Shown here piece by piece: positions 34,002 to 41,745 of a stretch of DNA of 57,762 bases. The translations under genes and the position numbers were made by a program. Each line of letters begins with the position of its first letter. The first letter of the stretch is position 1. The notes beneath the pieces were generated by a model, which saw nothing but the letters and a program-made list of their open reading frames with translations, was not told the origin of the DNA and made no database searches. Source of the DNA: UBA9715 sp964553375 (GTDB lineage Bacteria > Actinomycetota > Coriobacteriia > Coriobacteriales > Eggerthellaceae); the NCBI GenBank assembly GCA_964553375.1, contig CAZKKN010000006.1, forward strand, positions 1 through 57,762, written 5' to 3'.

Positions 34002-36359
34002 ATGAAGAAAGGCTATAAGACCGTTGAAGGCGATGAGGTAATAGTCCGCACATGCGGATGGTCGCCTCCGGGAGATCACCCGGTAGGATGCGGCATGTTC
34101 CTGCATATCAAGGACGGCAAGCTGGTGAAGGTGGAGGGTGACCCCGAGCATCCCATCTCCCAGGGCCGCCTGTGCCCCAGATGCCTCGCACTGACCGAGT
34201 TCGAGAACCACCCCGACCGTATCCGCTACCCCATGAAGCGCGCCAAGGCCGACCGCGGTAAAGACAAGTGGGAGCGCATCACCTGGGATGAGGCTTTGGA
34301 CATCCTGGAGGAGGAAGTGCACAAGATCTGGGACAACTACGGCCCCGAGTCCATCTTCGTCTCCCAGGGCACCGGCCGCCAGGCGAGCCTCTATGCTCCC
34401 CCCATGGCCAATGCGTGCTTCAAGACGCCGAACATCTCGTTCATGATGAGCGGTTCTTCGTGCTATGGTCCCCGTACCGTTGTGGCCGACTTCCTGCTGG
34501 GCGCCGGCTACCCCGAGCTGGACTATGCCCAGTTCCTTGAGGGCCGCTATGACGACCCCGAGTACGAAGTGCCGAAATACATCATCCTGTGGGGCAAGAG
34601 CCCGCTGCAGTCCAATCCGGACGGCTTCTACGGTCACTCCATCGTGGACCTCATGAAGCGCGGCTCCAAGCTGATCACCATCGATCCGCGCCTCACCTGG
34701 CTGGGCTCCCGCGCTGCGTATCATCTGCAGTTGCGCCCCGGCACCGATGCCGCCATCGGCTTGGCTATGCTCCATGTCATCCTGGGCGAGGACCTCTACG
34801 ACCACGACTTCTGCGAGAAGTGGGTCTTCGGCGTTGACGAGTTGGCCGAGCACGTGAAGCAGTTCACGCCGGAGTGGGCCGAGGAGATCACCTGGGTGCC
34901 GGCCGAGACCATCCGCGCCGCTGCCCGCGCCTTCGCCACCAACTCGCCTTCCTCCATCATGTGGGGCCTGGCCTTCGACACCCAGCAAAACGGTGCCCAG
35001 GCCGGCCAGGCGATGCTCGCCATCGCAGCCGTTTGCGGTTACATGGACATCCCCGGCGGCATCATCTTGGCGCTGCCCTCCAGCTTCATGGGCCGCTGGC
35101 GCTTCGAGACCAGCCAGTACGTGGATCCCGAGGTGTTCGCCAAGCGCATTGACGCTAAGGAAGATCATCCGGCCTATGCCACCGGTCCTATGTGCCATCC
35201 GGACTCCATCCTGACGGCTCTTGAGACCGAGCAGCCCTATCCCATTAAGATGACCTATTTCTACGGCTCCAACCCCTTAAGCCCCACCTGCTACGCGGAG
35301 CCGGAGCGCTGGTATCAGGCACTCATGCGCTGCGACTTCAACGCCGCCCATGACGTGTTCATGACCCCCACCATCATGGCCCTTTGCGACCTTGTTCTGC
35401 CGCTTGCAGGCTTCGCTGCTCAGGACGCCGTGGTGCTGCCGCACTTCGGCCGCAACACCCACTTCCTGGGCGCCATCAATCAGGCCGTGGATCCGGGCGA
35501 GTGCAAGTCCGACATCGAGATCGACATGATCGTGGGCAAGCGCCTCAACCCCGAGGCCTGGCCGTGGGAGACCGCCGAGGAGTTCTTCGACGCTCAGATC
35601 CACACCCAGTACGATTGGGACTTCGCCGACCTGCGCGACGCCGGCGTGTTCCAGCAGAAGCAGGTCTATCGCAAGTACGAGAAGGGCCTGCTGCGCCCCG
35701 ACGGCGAGCCCGGCTTCAACACCCCCACGGGCATGATCGAGGTCCAGTCCTCCATCTATGACGACTTCGGCGAGTACGATCTGCCGTTCTTCATGGAGCC
35801 GGCTATGAGCCCGTACTCCACGCCAGAGCTCTACAAGGAGTACCCGCTGGTGCTCACCACCGGTGGCCGCGACTTCGTGTCGTTCCACTCCGAGCATCGC
35901 CAGATCCCCAGCCTGCGCGGCTGCACGCCTGACCCGCTGGTGACCATCAACCCCAAGACGGCTGAGAAGTACGGCATCAACGACGGCGACTGGGTGCTCA
36001 TCGAGAATCAGTTCGGCAAGTGCTGCGAGCGCGCTCGCGTCTCCTATGAGGTTTCCGACCGCGTCATCCATGCTACCCACGGTTGGTGGTATCCCGAGCA
36101 GGATGGCGAGTTCCCGAACTTCTTCGGTGTGTGGAAGTCCAACATCAACAAGCTGATCCCCATGTACAAGGTGGGCAAGCTGGGTTACGGCGCTCCCTAC
36201 AAGGGCGTGCTCTGCAAGATCTCCAAGGTCACCGATCCCAACGCTGCTATGGAAGACCCCACGGTCTACAAGCCCAGCGACGATCGCGGCCCGGACAGCC
36301 TGCCCGATCCCAGCGACAACAAGTCGCCCTACCTGTATCAGAACTTCCACAAGGACTAA
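34002..36359 (+). CDS. Molybdopterin (bis-MGD) oxidoreductase, catechol dehydroxylase/transhydroxylase-like
   Basis: A 785-residue DMSO-reductase-family enzyme with no Tat signal, hence cytoplasmic. Cys18, Cys30, Cys58 and Cys61 (with His26) occupy the N-terminal [4Fe-4S] region in an unusual spacing. Later come SSCYGPRT near residue 155, the likely Mo-ligand region; SKLITIDPRLTW; PGTDAAIGLAML; and STPTGMIEVQ-like C-terminal cofactor contacts. These features resemble the branch with pyrogallol transhydroxylase, acetylene hydratase and gut catechol dehydroxylases. GAGAGGAGAAAACGT precedes the ATG. Gene order (aromatic-acid-type carrier before, Fe-S protein after) supports reductive action on a hydroxylated compound; the exact substrate is not determinable. 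Confidence 0.88.
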   Translation: MKKGYKTVEGDEVIVRTCGWSPPGDHPVGCGMFLHIKDGKLVKVEGDPEHPISQGRLCPRCLALTEFENHPDRIRYPMKRAKADRGKDKWERITWDEALDILEEEVHKIWDNYGPESIFVSQGTGRQASLYAPPMANACFKTPNISFMMSGSSCYGPRTVVADFLLGAGYPELDYAQFLEGRYDDPEYEVPKYIILWGKSPLQSNPDGFYGHSIVDLMKRGSKLITIDPRLTWLGSRAAYHLQLRPGTDAAIGLAMLHVILGEDLYDHDFCEKWVFGVDELAEHVKQFTPEWAEEITWVPAETIRAAARAFATNSPSSIMWGLAFDTQQNGAQAGQAMLAIAAVCGYMDIPGGIILALPSSFMGRWRFETSQYVDPEVFAKRIDAKEDHPAYATGPMCHPDSILTALETEQPYPIKMTYFYGSNPLSPTCYAEPERWYQALMRCDFNAAHDVFMTPTIMALCDLVLPLAGFAAQDAVVLPHFGRNTHFLGAINQAVDPGECKSDIEIDMIVGKRLNPEAWPWETAEEFFDAQIHTQYDWDFADLRDAGVFQQKQVYRKYEKGLLRPDGEPGFNTPTGMIEVQSSIYDDFGEYDLPFFMEPAMSPYSTPELYKEYPLVLTTGGRDFVSFHSEHRQIPSLRGCTPDPLVTINPKTAEKYGINDGDWVLIENQFGKCCERARVSYEVSDRVIHATHGWWYPEQDGEFPNFFGVWKSNINKLIPMYKVGKLGYGAPYKGVLCKISKVTDPNAAMEDPTVYKPSDDRGPDSLPDPSDNKSPYLYQNFHKD

Positions 36360-36388
36360 TCGGCTAACCGCAGAAAGGAGGAAAGCAA

Positions 36389-36727
36389 ATGACTGAATAC
36401 GCAATGATCATCGATTACAAGTACTGCACCGGTTGCCATACCTGCGAGATCGCCTGCCGCCAAGAGCGCCAGATCGAGTCGCAAGAGGAATGGGGCATCA
36501 AGCTCTCCGAATTCGGTCCCATGAGGCAGAACGATGAATGGTATTGGGACTACGTGCCCGTACCCTCCAACCTTTGCAACCTGTGCGTTGAGAGGCTTGA
36601 AGAAGGCAAGCGCGCTGCATGCGCCCATCACTGCCTGGCCCAATGCATGGAAGTGGTGCCCGTTGATGAGGTTCCCGCTCAGCTGAATAAGCTGGGAGCC
36701 GGCGGTGTCGCCGTCTTCATGCCCTAG
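36389..36727 (+). CDS. Small Fe-S electron-transfer protein (partner of the Mo enzyme)
   Basis: 112 residues with two Cys groups: CTGCHTCEIAC near residues 12-22 and CNLCVERLEEGKRAAC followed by HHCLAQC, i.e. C-x2-C-x11-C-x3-C-x3-C. This looks like the NrfC/DmsB beta-subunit family shortened to about half, enough for two clusters rather than three or four. It is probably the redox partner that feeds electrons to the Mo enzyme 30 bases upstream, comparable to the beta subunit of pyrogallol transhydroxylase. GAAAGGAGGAAAGCAA provides the ribosome site. It lacks a membrane anchor. Confidence 0.86.
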   Translation: MTEYAMIIDYKYCTGCHTCEIACRQERQIESQEEWGIKLSEFGPMRQNDEWYWDYVPVPSNLCNLCVERLEEGKRAACAHHCLAQCMEVVPVDEVPAQLNKLGAGGVAVFMP

Positions 36728-36740
36728 ATAGGTCACTGCA

Positions 36741-36767
36741 CCCGAGCGGCCATAAGCGCCGCTCGGG
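36741..36767 (+). terminator. Hairpin between the Fe-S and first zinc-ribbon gene
   Basis: CCCGAGCGGC and GCCGCTCGGG form a perfect 10-bp stem without a T run; it may lower expression of distal genes or stabilise mRNA rather than stop transcription. Confidence 0.55.
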
Positions 36768-36796
36768 GTTGAGGTAAGAGACGAGAGGAGTCTTCC

Positions 36797-36973
36797 ATGG
36801 CATACAGTCCCGATCAAAAAGATGTAGAGGGCATCGAAGAGATCAAAGACAAAGCTCCGAAGGTGTGCCCGAATTGCGGCAAGCCCATTCGCAAGATCGT
36901 TACGAGCCGCGAGTTCGGAAGCTTCACCACCAAATGCCCTTGGTGCAAGACTAAATTCGAAGTCGAGGAGTAG
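36797..36973 (+). CDS. 58-residue zinc-ribbon protein
   Basis: Starts MAYSPDQKDVEGIEE and has one four-Cys ribbon, CPNCGKP near residue 24 and CPWCKT near residue 47, with 19 residues between the pairs. AGAGGAGTCTTCC precedes the ATG. No family is recognised beyond the zinc ribbon. It lies between the Fe-S protein and two further tiny ribbons in the same direction, so I infer a role in the Mo enzyme's assembly, regulation or electron transfer. Confidence 0.8.
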   Translation: MAYSPDQKDVEGIEEIKDKAPKVCPNCGKPIRKIVTSREFGSFTTKCPWCKTKFEVEE

Positions 36974-37015
36974 GGTCGCTTACCGGACCCTACCTTGTTT
37001 CAAGGAGGCCATCCT

Positions 37016-37234
37016 ATGGCATATGGGTGCAGGCCGACTTGCGATAACTGCCGACCGAAGTATCTGTTCTGCCCCGAATGCGGCACGAAGAACTTCCTCA
37101 CCTTGAAGGCCTGCAAGCGATGCAAGCGGGCCTTCACCGAGGAGGACAGGGCGCAAGCCGTGCGCGATTGGGAATCCAAGGCGGATACCCGGACTTCCTC
37201 GGCCTGTTTCATGGCCCAGGAACCAAGGCGATGA
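37016..37234 (+). CDS. 72-residue Cys-rich zinc-ribbon protein
   Basis: Starts MAYGCRPTCDNCRPKY and has CPECGTKNF and CKRCKRAF, giving seven Cys before the tail and one at about residue 62. One ribbon (CPEC plus CKRC) is clear; the N-terminal CRPTCDNC may hold a second site. The start 37016 has AAGGAGG 7 bases upstream; an ATG at 36995 is not favoured. It is basic in the middle, perhaps for nucleic acid or protein contact. Same run as the Mo enzyme. Confidence 0.8.
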   Translation: MAYGCRPTCDNCRPKYLFCPECGTKNFLTLKACKRCKRAFTEEDRAQAVRDWESKADTRTSSACFMAQEPRR

Positions 37235-37290
37235 CCCCGGTCGATCACCTTACCGAAATATGAGACGAAACGAACTGAAAGGAGAGGGCA

Positions 37291-37530
37291 ATGTGCTTCA
37301 GACCCACTGATGCAAATGCACCCACATCCATAGATTGTCCCAAGTGCGGGAAGCGTATCAACTACACGAACGGCGTTCTGCCCAAGAAGTGCCCGTTCTG
37401 CAAGACCCCGGTGGAGGAGTTGGAAGCCATGGTCTCAGGCGATGGCGCAGCCACTCCGGGTGCTCCTGCCGCACCGGCCGCCCCGGGTGCTCCTGCTGCC
37501 CCTGGCGCTCCGAAGCCTCCCAGCGCCTAA
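37291..37530 (+). CDS. MCFRP-type zinc-ribbon protein with Gly-Ala-Pro tail (copy 1)
   Basis: 79 residues: MCFRPTDANA, then a ribbon CPKCGKRINYTNGVLPKKCPFC, cited here by its pairs CPKC and CPFC, and a tail of repeated GAPAAP units. A paralogue with the same opening, ribbon and tail is at 54296, upstream of the second Mo enzyme. Both have excellent ribosome sites (here GAAAGGAGAGGGCA). I do not know a function; presence at both Mo loci argues for a shared auxiliary role. Confidence 0.83.
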   Translation: MCFRPTDANAPTSIDCPKCGKRINYTNGVLPKKCPFCKTPVEELEAMVSGDGAATPGAPAAPAAPGAPAAPGAPKPPSA

Positions 37531-37588
37531 GGGATATTAGGGGATTTCGGCTTTCAGCCGATTCTATCAACGAAGATTAGGAGGAGAG

Positions 37589-38992
37589 ATGAATTCAGCA
37601 ATCGCGATCATCCTCACCGTGGTGCTTTTGGCGTTGTTCGTCATTGCGCTCGTCAAGAACATCAAACCGACGATTATCGTTTTAATGTTCTTGGGGCTCA
37701 TTGGCGCCATCGCCTTCACGCTCATCACACAGCAGTCCATCCTGGGAGATAAGGGGACGGGAAACATCTTCCTGGACTGCTTCGAACTGTTCCAAACAAC
37801 GATGAAGAAGCAAATGGGCGGTGCCCTGCTGACCATCTTGGCCGTTCTGGGCTACGTTGGTTACATGAACTACCTGGGTGCTTCGGACCGCTTCGCGCTC
37901 ATCTGCGCTAAGCCGTTCACCAAGCTGAAGAATCCTTCGATTCTCTGCTCTGGCGTCATCCTGCTCGTGTTCTTCCTGAAGCTGGCCATCCCGTCCGCTA
38001 CCTCGCTTGCGGCGTTGATGCTGGCTACCATGTACCCGATCCTTCGTGCTGCGGGTGTCAGCGCTATGACCTCTGCCTCCTGCATCATGATATCAACCGG
38101 CTTCATCTGGGGTCCTGCCGATACCATGTCGGCGCAGATCTTCACGGTGTCCGGCGTTGAGACCCTCACTGTGCCCGAGTTCTTCGCAGCCTATCAGATC
38201 CCCACCATGTGCGTGATGCTTCCCTTCGCGCTGGTGGCCTTCCCGATCTACTCCATGATCTGCGACAAGCGCAGCGCTGCCAAGGCCGCCAAGAACGGCG
38301 AGATCATGGAAGAGGGCAACCTTGCCGCCAACGTGCTCATCGAGGTTCCCGACATCCCTGCGTACTATGCTCTTCTGCCTATCCTCCCGCTGATCTTCGT
38401 GATCATCTTCTCCAAGCTCGTGGTGGGCACCATCGTGATCAGCGTCATCTGCGGCATCTTCCTGTCCCTGGTGATCGCTATCATCGTTGACCTGATCCAC
38501 AAGAAGAAGGTCGACTCCGCATTCAGCGCTGGCAATGAGTTCTTCGTCGCCATGGCTCAGTTCCTGAAGAGCGGCGGCTGGCTGATCATCCCCGCTGCGA
38601 TGTTCGCTACCGTGCTCGAGCAGATTGGCGGCCTGCAGGCTATCGCTGACATGCTCTCCGGTGCCGGCGGAAACGGCTACCTCATCACTGCTGTGGGCTG
38701 CTTGCTCTGCATGCCCATCATCATCTGCTGCGGTTCCGTGACCGCTACCTTGGCCATCGCTGCTCCGTTGATGAACAGCATCGCCATGGCAACCGGCATG
38801 GATGTCCACACCTGCTTCATGGCAGTGCTCGTCATGCTGGGTGTGTCCTCCTGCATGTGCCCGGTGCACCCGCAGACCATTATGGTCAGCACCGAGGCCA
38901 ACGTTGACCTTATGAAGCTCATCAAGCGCAATGCCCCCATCGCGCTCATGATCATCGCCGCTGGCATGATCGGTTGCTTCCTCTTCACCTAA
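37589..38992 (+). CDS. DcuC-family anaerobic C4-dicarboxylate-type transporter
   Basis: A 467-residue membrane protein with about 12 helices. The stretch LALMLATMYPILRAAGVSAM, with FIWGPADTM next to it and CPVHPQTIMVSTEANVDLMK later, matches the DcuC branch of anaerobic dicarboxylate carriers; the first of these reads AALMLATMYPILRAAGVSAM. DcuC proteins export succinate or take up fumarate. In this run it may import or export an organic acid connected with the Mo-enzyme or MmgE/PrpD step. TAGGAGGAGAG precedes the ATG by a few bases. Confidence 0.78.
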   Translation: MNSAIAIILTVVLLALFVIALVKNIKPTIIVLMFLGLIGAIAFTLITQQSILGDKGTGNIFLDCFELFQTTMKKQMGGALLTILAVLGYVGYMNYLGASDRFALICAKPFTKLKNPSILCSGVILLVFFLKLAIPSATSLAALMLATMYPILRAAGVSAMTSASCIMISTGFIWGPADTMSAQIFTVSGVETLTVPEFFAAYQIPTMCVMLPFALVAFPIYSMICDKRSAAKAAKNGEIMEEGNLAANVLIEVPDIPAYYALLPILPLIFVIIFSKLVVGTIVISVICGIFLSLVIAIIVDLIHKKKVDSAFSAGNEFFVAMAQFLKSGGWLIIPAAMFATVLEQIGGLQAIADMLSGAGGNGYLITAVGCLLCMPIIICCGSVTATLAIAAPLMNSIAMATGMDVHTCFMAVLVMLGVSSCMCPVHPQTIMVSTEANVDLMKLIKRNAPIALMIIAAGMIGCFLFT

Positions 38993-39005
38993 GATCGGCA
39001 TTGCG

Positions 39006-39032
39006 GCCGGGGGCGCCAGGTGCGCTCCCGGC
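39006..39032 (+). terminator. Hairpin between the DcuC-like and MmgE/PrpD genes
   Basis: GCCGGGGGCGC and GCGCTCCCGGC pair with one mismatch; there is no T run, so attenuation or mRNA stability is more likely than full termination. Confidence 0.5.
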
Positions 39033-39096
39033 TTCACCCCTCATGAGCAGCTAGGTTCCTAGCTGCTTTCCATTTCAATCTGAAAGGGGAACCACT

Positions 39097-40521
39097 ATGG
39101 CAATTGATTACGATGAGGATCTCGCGTTCGTATTCGCTAATTTCTTCCGCGACGCAAAATACGAGGACCTCTCCCCGAAGCACACCGAGAAGATCAAGCA
39201 GCAGGTCGTTGACTTCCTCGGATGCGCCATCGCGGGCTACAACTATCCGGGCCCCAAGCAGGTGCGCGAGTACAACCTGCATAACGGCGGCACCGGCGAG
39301 GCCCATGTGTGGGGCGCTGGCACCCAGATCCCCGTGGCCTATGCGGCCCAGTGCAACGCCACTGCCGGCCACGCGCTGGACTTCGACGACGTTCACGACC
39401 TGGTCATGCATCCGGGCGTGATCTCCGTTTCCACCTCCCTCGCTCTGGCCGACTACATGGGCGGCATGACCGGCAAGCAGCTTATGCTCAATGTGGCCCT
39501 GGGCGCCGAGATGCTTCTGCGCATCAACCGTGGATCCGAGCCTGGCACTCCCATCCCTGACCAGGGTTGGCACACCACCACGCTGAACGGCAACCTGACG
39601 GCCGCCTGCCTGGCTGCCACCACATTGGGGCTTGACTTCATGGAGACCGTGAACGCCATCGGCTTGGGCCTGCATCAGGCTTCCGGCACCGGCCAGGTCA
39701 CCAAGGACGGCGGCTGCGCCAAGCGCCTCGGCCCCGGCTTCGCTGCGCGCAACGGCATCATCTCCGCTCAGCTGGCCAAGGCCGGCGTCACCGCTGGCTA
39801 CCATGCCTTGGAAGGCGTGGAGGGCTACTTCAAGCAGTATCACCGTAACAACTATGACCGCGACCTGGTCATCGACCGTCTGGGCGACTTCTGGTTCGCC
39901 GAGGGCGTGCTCTGCAAGCCCTATCCCTGCTGCCGCGGCACCCACAACTTCATCGACTGCGGCATCTACCTGCACGACAACTACGATATCGATGTCAATG
40001 AGATAGAGCGCATCGACATCAAGTCCGGTAAGGGCACCCTCAATCTCCTGGGCGTGCCGCTGGAGGTCAAGGCACATCCCCAAACCCCGGTGGATGTGCA
40101 GTTCAGCTCCTCTTGGGGTGCTGTGTGCGGTCTGGTTTACGGCCGTGCGACGCTTTCCGAGTACGGCAACGATGACAAGGGCATTTGGAATCCGTTGCTG
40201 CGCGAGGTGGCCGACAAGGTGAAGACCTTTGAATACGATCCGCGCTGCGATCCGAAGGACATCGCCAAGTCCCCCTATGAGGGCGCTATCGTCACCGTGA
40301 CCATGAAAGACGGCACGGTCTACGAGAAGTACTACGCCGAGGCCATGGGCTCCGAGGAGATGCCTCAGTCCTACGATGACGTCATCAAGAAGTTCCGCGG
40401 TAACCTGGACTTCGCCGACGCCACCCCCTCTGAGGCCAACGTTGAGAAGATCATCGAGGTCTGCTCGAAGCTCGATACCTGCGAGGATGTCCGCGTTCTG
40501 AACGAACTGATGGTCTGGTAG
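39097..40521 (+). CDS. MmgE/PrpD family protein
   Basis: The MmgE/PrpD family includes 2-methylcitrate dehydratase, cis-aconitate decarboxylase and an iminodisuccinate epimerase. Family marks: FLGCAIAGY, GHALDFDDVHD (about residue 92-102), HPGVISVS, GLGLHQASGTGQ and KPYPCCRGTHNFIDC. At 474 residues the length is normal. No propionate-pathway partner (PrpB, PrpC) is near, so 2-methylcitrate dehydration is doubtful; action on a hydroxy-dicarboxylic or cyclic intermediate of the neighbouring Mo-enzyme pathway fits better, and the DcuC-like gene supports an organic acid. GAAAGGGGAACCACT precedes the ATG. It is the last gene of the run. Confidence 0.85.
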   Translation: MAIDYDEDLAFVFANFFRDAKYEDLSPKHTEKIKQQVVDFLGCAIAGYNYPGPKQVREYNLHNGGTGEAHVWGAGTQIPVAYAAQCNATAGHALDFDDVHDLVMHPGVISVSTSLALADYMGGMTGKQLMLNVALGAEMLLRINRGSEPGTPIPDQGWHTTTLNGNLTAACLAATTLGLDFMETVNAIGLGLHQASGTGQVTKDGGCAKRLGPGFAARNGIISAQLAKAGVTAGYHALEGVEGYFKQYHRNNYDRDLVIDRLGDFWFAEGVLCKPYPCCRGTHNFIDCGIYLHDNYDIDVNEIERIDIKSGKGTLNLLGVPLEVKAHPQTPVDVQFSSSWGAVCGLVYGRATLSEYGNDDKGIWNPLLREVADKVKTFEYDPRCDPKDIAKSPYEGAIVTVTMKDGTVYEKYYAEAMGSEEMPQSYDDVIKKFRGNLDFADATPSEANVEKIIEVCSKLDTCEDVRVLNELMVW

Positions 40522-40587
40522 CATCTGGGCCGGGTTCGATCCCGAATCAGACCGTACGGCTCGCTTGCGAGCGCTCCGTTTACCCCT

Positions 40588-40616
40588 GCAACCTCCCTGG
40601 CATCCAGGGAGGTTGC
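40588..40616 (+). terminator. Terminator of the Mo-enzyme run
   Basis: GCAACCTCCCTGG and CCAGGGAGGTTGC form a perfect 13-bp stem with a 3-base loop; the tail is TCTCATATT. Confidence 0.75.
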
Positions 40617-40899
40617 TCTCATATTCGGCAAGTGACGTTATCTTTTGACGGGAACAGGTTTTGCGTCGCAAGTTGCGAGCTCTATCAGCATCATGCTGTA
40701 GACGGCTCGCTTCAGTAGGAGAGTCTTTCACTCGTGCGTGATGGATCATGGGCAGCGCGCTTCGGTTGAAGAATCCACTCTGGCGCGCAACAGGTTTCAG
40801 GCAGCGCACGATAACCGAGGAAGCCGCTTTCCGTGTCCGGCAAGTTGCGATGATGCACTTTAGTCGAAATAATTGGCAGCTCGTACCTTCTGTGTGGGA
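40617..40899. other. Non-coding spacer before repeat B2
   Basis: No gene with a ribosome site is seen in either strand; only short frames. Composition is lower in GC than the genes around it. Confidence 0.45.
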
Positions 40900-41089
40900 T
40901 TTTTGCCAGAAATCTTGAGCAAAGTGCTGTTTTGCGCGCTTTTCATGCCCTGCGGAATCCCTTGCCAGCGCGTTTTACCAGGTCGAGAAAATGTTAACTG
41001 TGATTAACTGACAACTTACTCAAGATTGTTGACAGAAATCGAGAATTTAGATTCGTGAATGACAACTTTATCAAGATTTCTGGCAAAAG
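40900..41089. repeat. Palindromic intergenic repeat, family B copy 2 (composite)
   Basis: Left arm 40900-40926 opens TTTTTGCCAGAAATCTTGAG. Two right arms follow on the other strand: 41011-41038 (containing ACTCAAGATTGTTGACAG) and 41062-41089 (containing TCAAGATTTCTGGCAAAA). The last is a perfect 18-bp inverse of the left arm. The extra right arm suggests an internal duplication. The element lies between the convergent MmgE/PrpD and queD genes. Confidence 0.75.
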
Positions 41090-41236
41090 CGAGGCTCTGG
41101 GTGATAGGGCAAAGGTTCGTAGCTTGGGTGGGAAGATGCAATCCGGCAAAAGGGGAGGTCAAAAACAGCTTTGGTTCCAGAGAGCCCCAGAAAGGCTTGC
41201 TTTCATATTCGGAGGGGGAAGGGGCAGAAGGGGGGA

Positions 41237-41656
41237 TTAGGGGCGGAAGATCGCTCGGTTGTTCGGAGTCTCGTCAACCTCCACCGCAGCTACGGGCAGC
41301 CCCTGTGCGGCCAATCGCTCGAAGCAGTAGCGTGCGAGGTTCTCAGCGGTGGTGCGGAAAGGGAGGACCGTCAGCGTGAAGCCTTCGGATTCCAAAGCGG
41401 CGATGGTCTGCTGGGCCAGGGTGCCTTCTTCCACCAGGAAGCTATGGTCGAGGCTTTCGGCCAAGTCGCGCACCGCCTTCTTGAAGACGCCGAAGTCCAG
41501 CACCATATCCCGCATGGTGCCCTCCTTTTGGAGCTCGGGCACCTCTAAGGTGGCCTCTATGCGCCACCGGTGGCCGTGGAGGTTCTCGCATTTCCCATAA
41601 TAGTCCGCAAGAAAGTGGGCGGAATCGAAGAACGCCTCGGTTTGCAATCCGAACAT
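41237..41656 (-). CDS. queD: 6-carboxy-5,6,7,8-tetrahydropterin synthase (QueD/PTPS family)
   Basis: Zinc enzyme of the queuosine/preQ0 pathway, turning dihydroneopterin triphosphate into 6-carboxytetrahydropterin. Zinc ligands are in FDSAHFL and LHGHRW; the catalytic Cys is in YYGKCENLHGH; DFGVFK, LDHSFL and TAENLARYCFE follow, and the C-terminal VEVDETPNN has the pterin-binding Glu. The start at 41656 (MFGLQTEAFFDS) is set by AGGAGG 5 bases upstream; ATG 41680 is rejected. It stands alone, divergent from thrH; other queuosine genes are not in the window. Confidence 0.92.
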   Translation of the reverse strand: MFGLQTEAFFDSAHFLADYYGKCENLHGHRWRIEATLEVPELQKEGTMRDMVLDFGVFKKAVRDLAESLDHSFLVEEGTLAQQTIAALESEGFTLTVLPFRTTAENLARYCFERLAAQGLPVAAVEVDETPNNRAIFRP

Positions 41657-41745
41657 AAGGGCCTCCTGCAGAAGTCTCATAGGTGTGGTTTGGGCTCGGT
41701 GCTATTGTAGTTCAGAGAGTTGCTGCCTGAAGGAAGGATAAGGCC

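Noticed and set aside
39097..40521. Calling the MmgE/PrpD gene 2-methylcitrate dehydratase
   Set aside because: No prpB or prpC nearby and the context points to a different organic acid.
41055..41240. 61-residue frame next to queD
   Set aside because: Starts within repeat B2; no ribosome site; low-complexity product.
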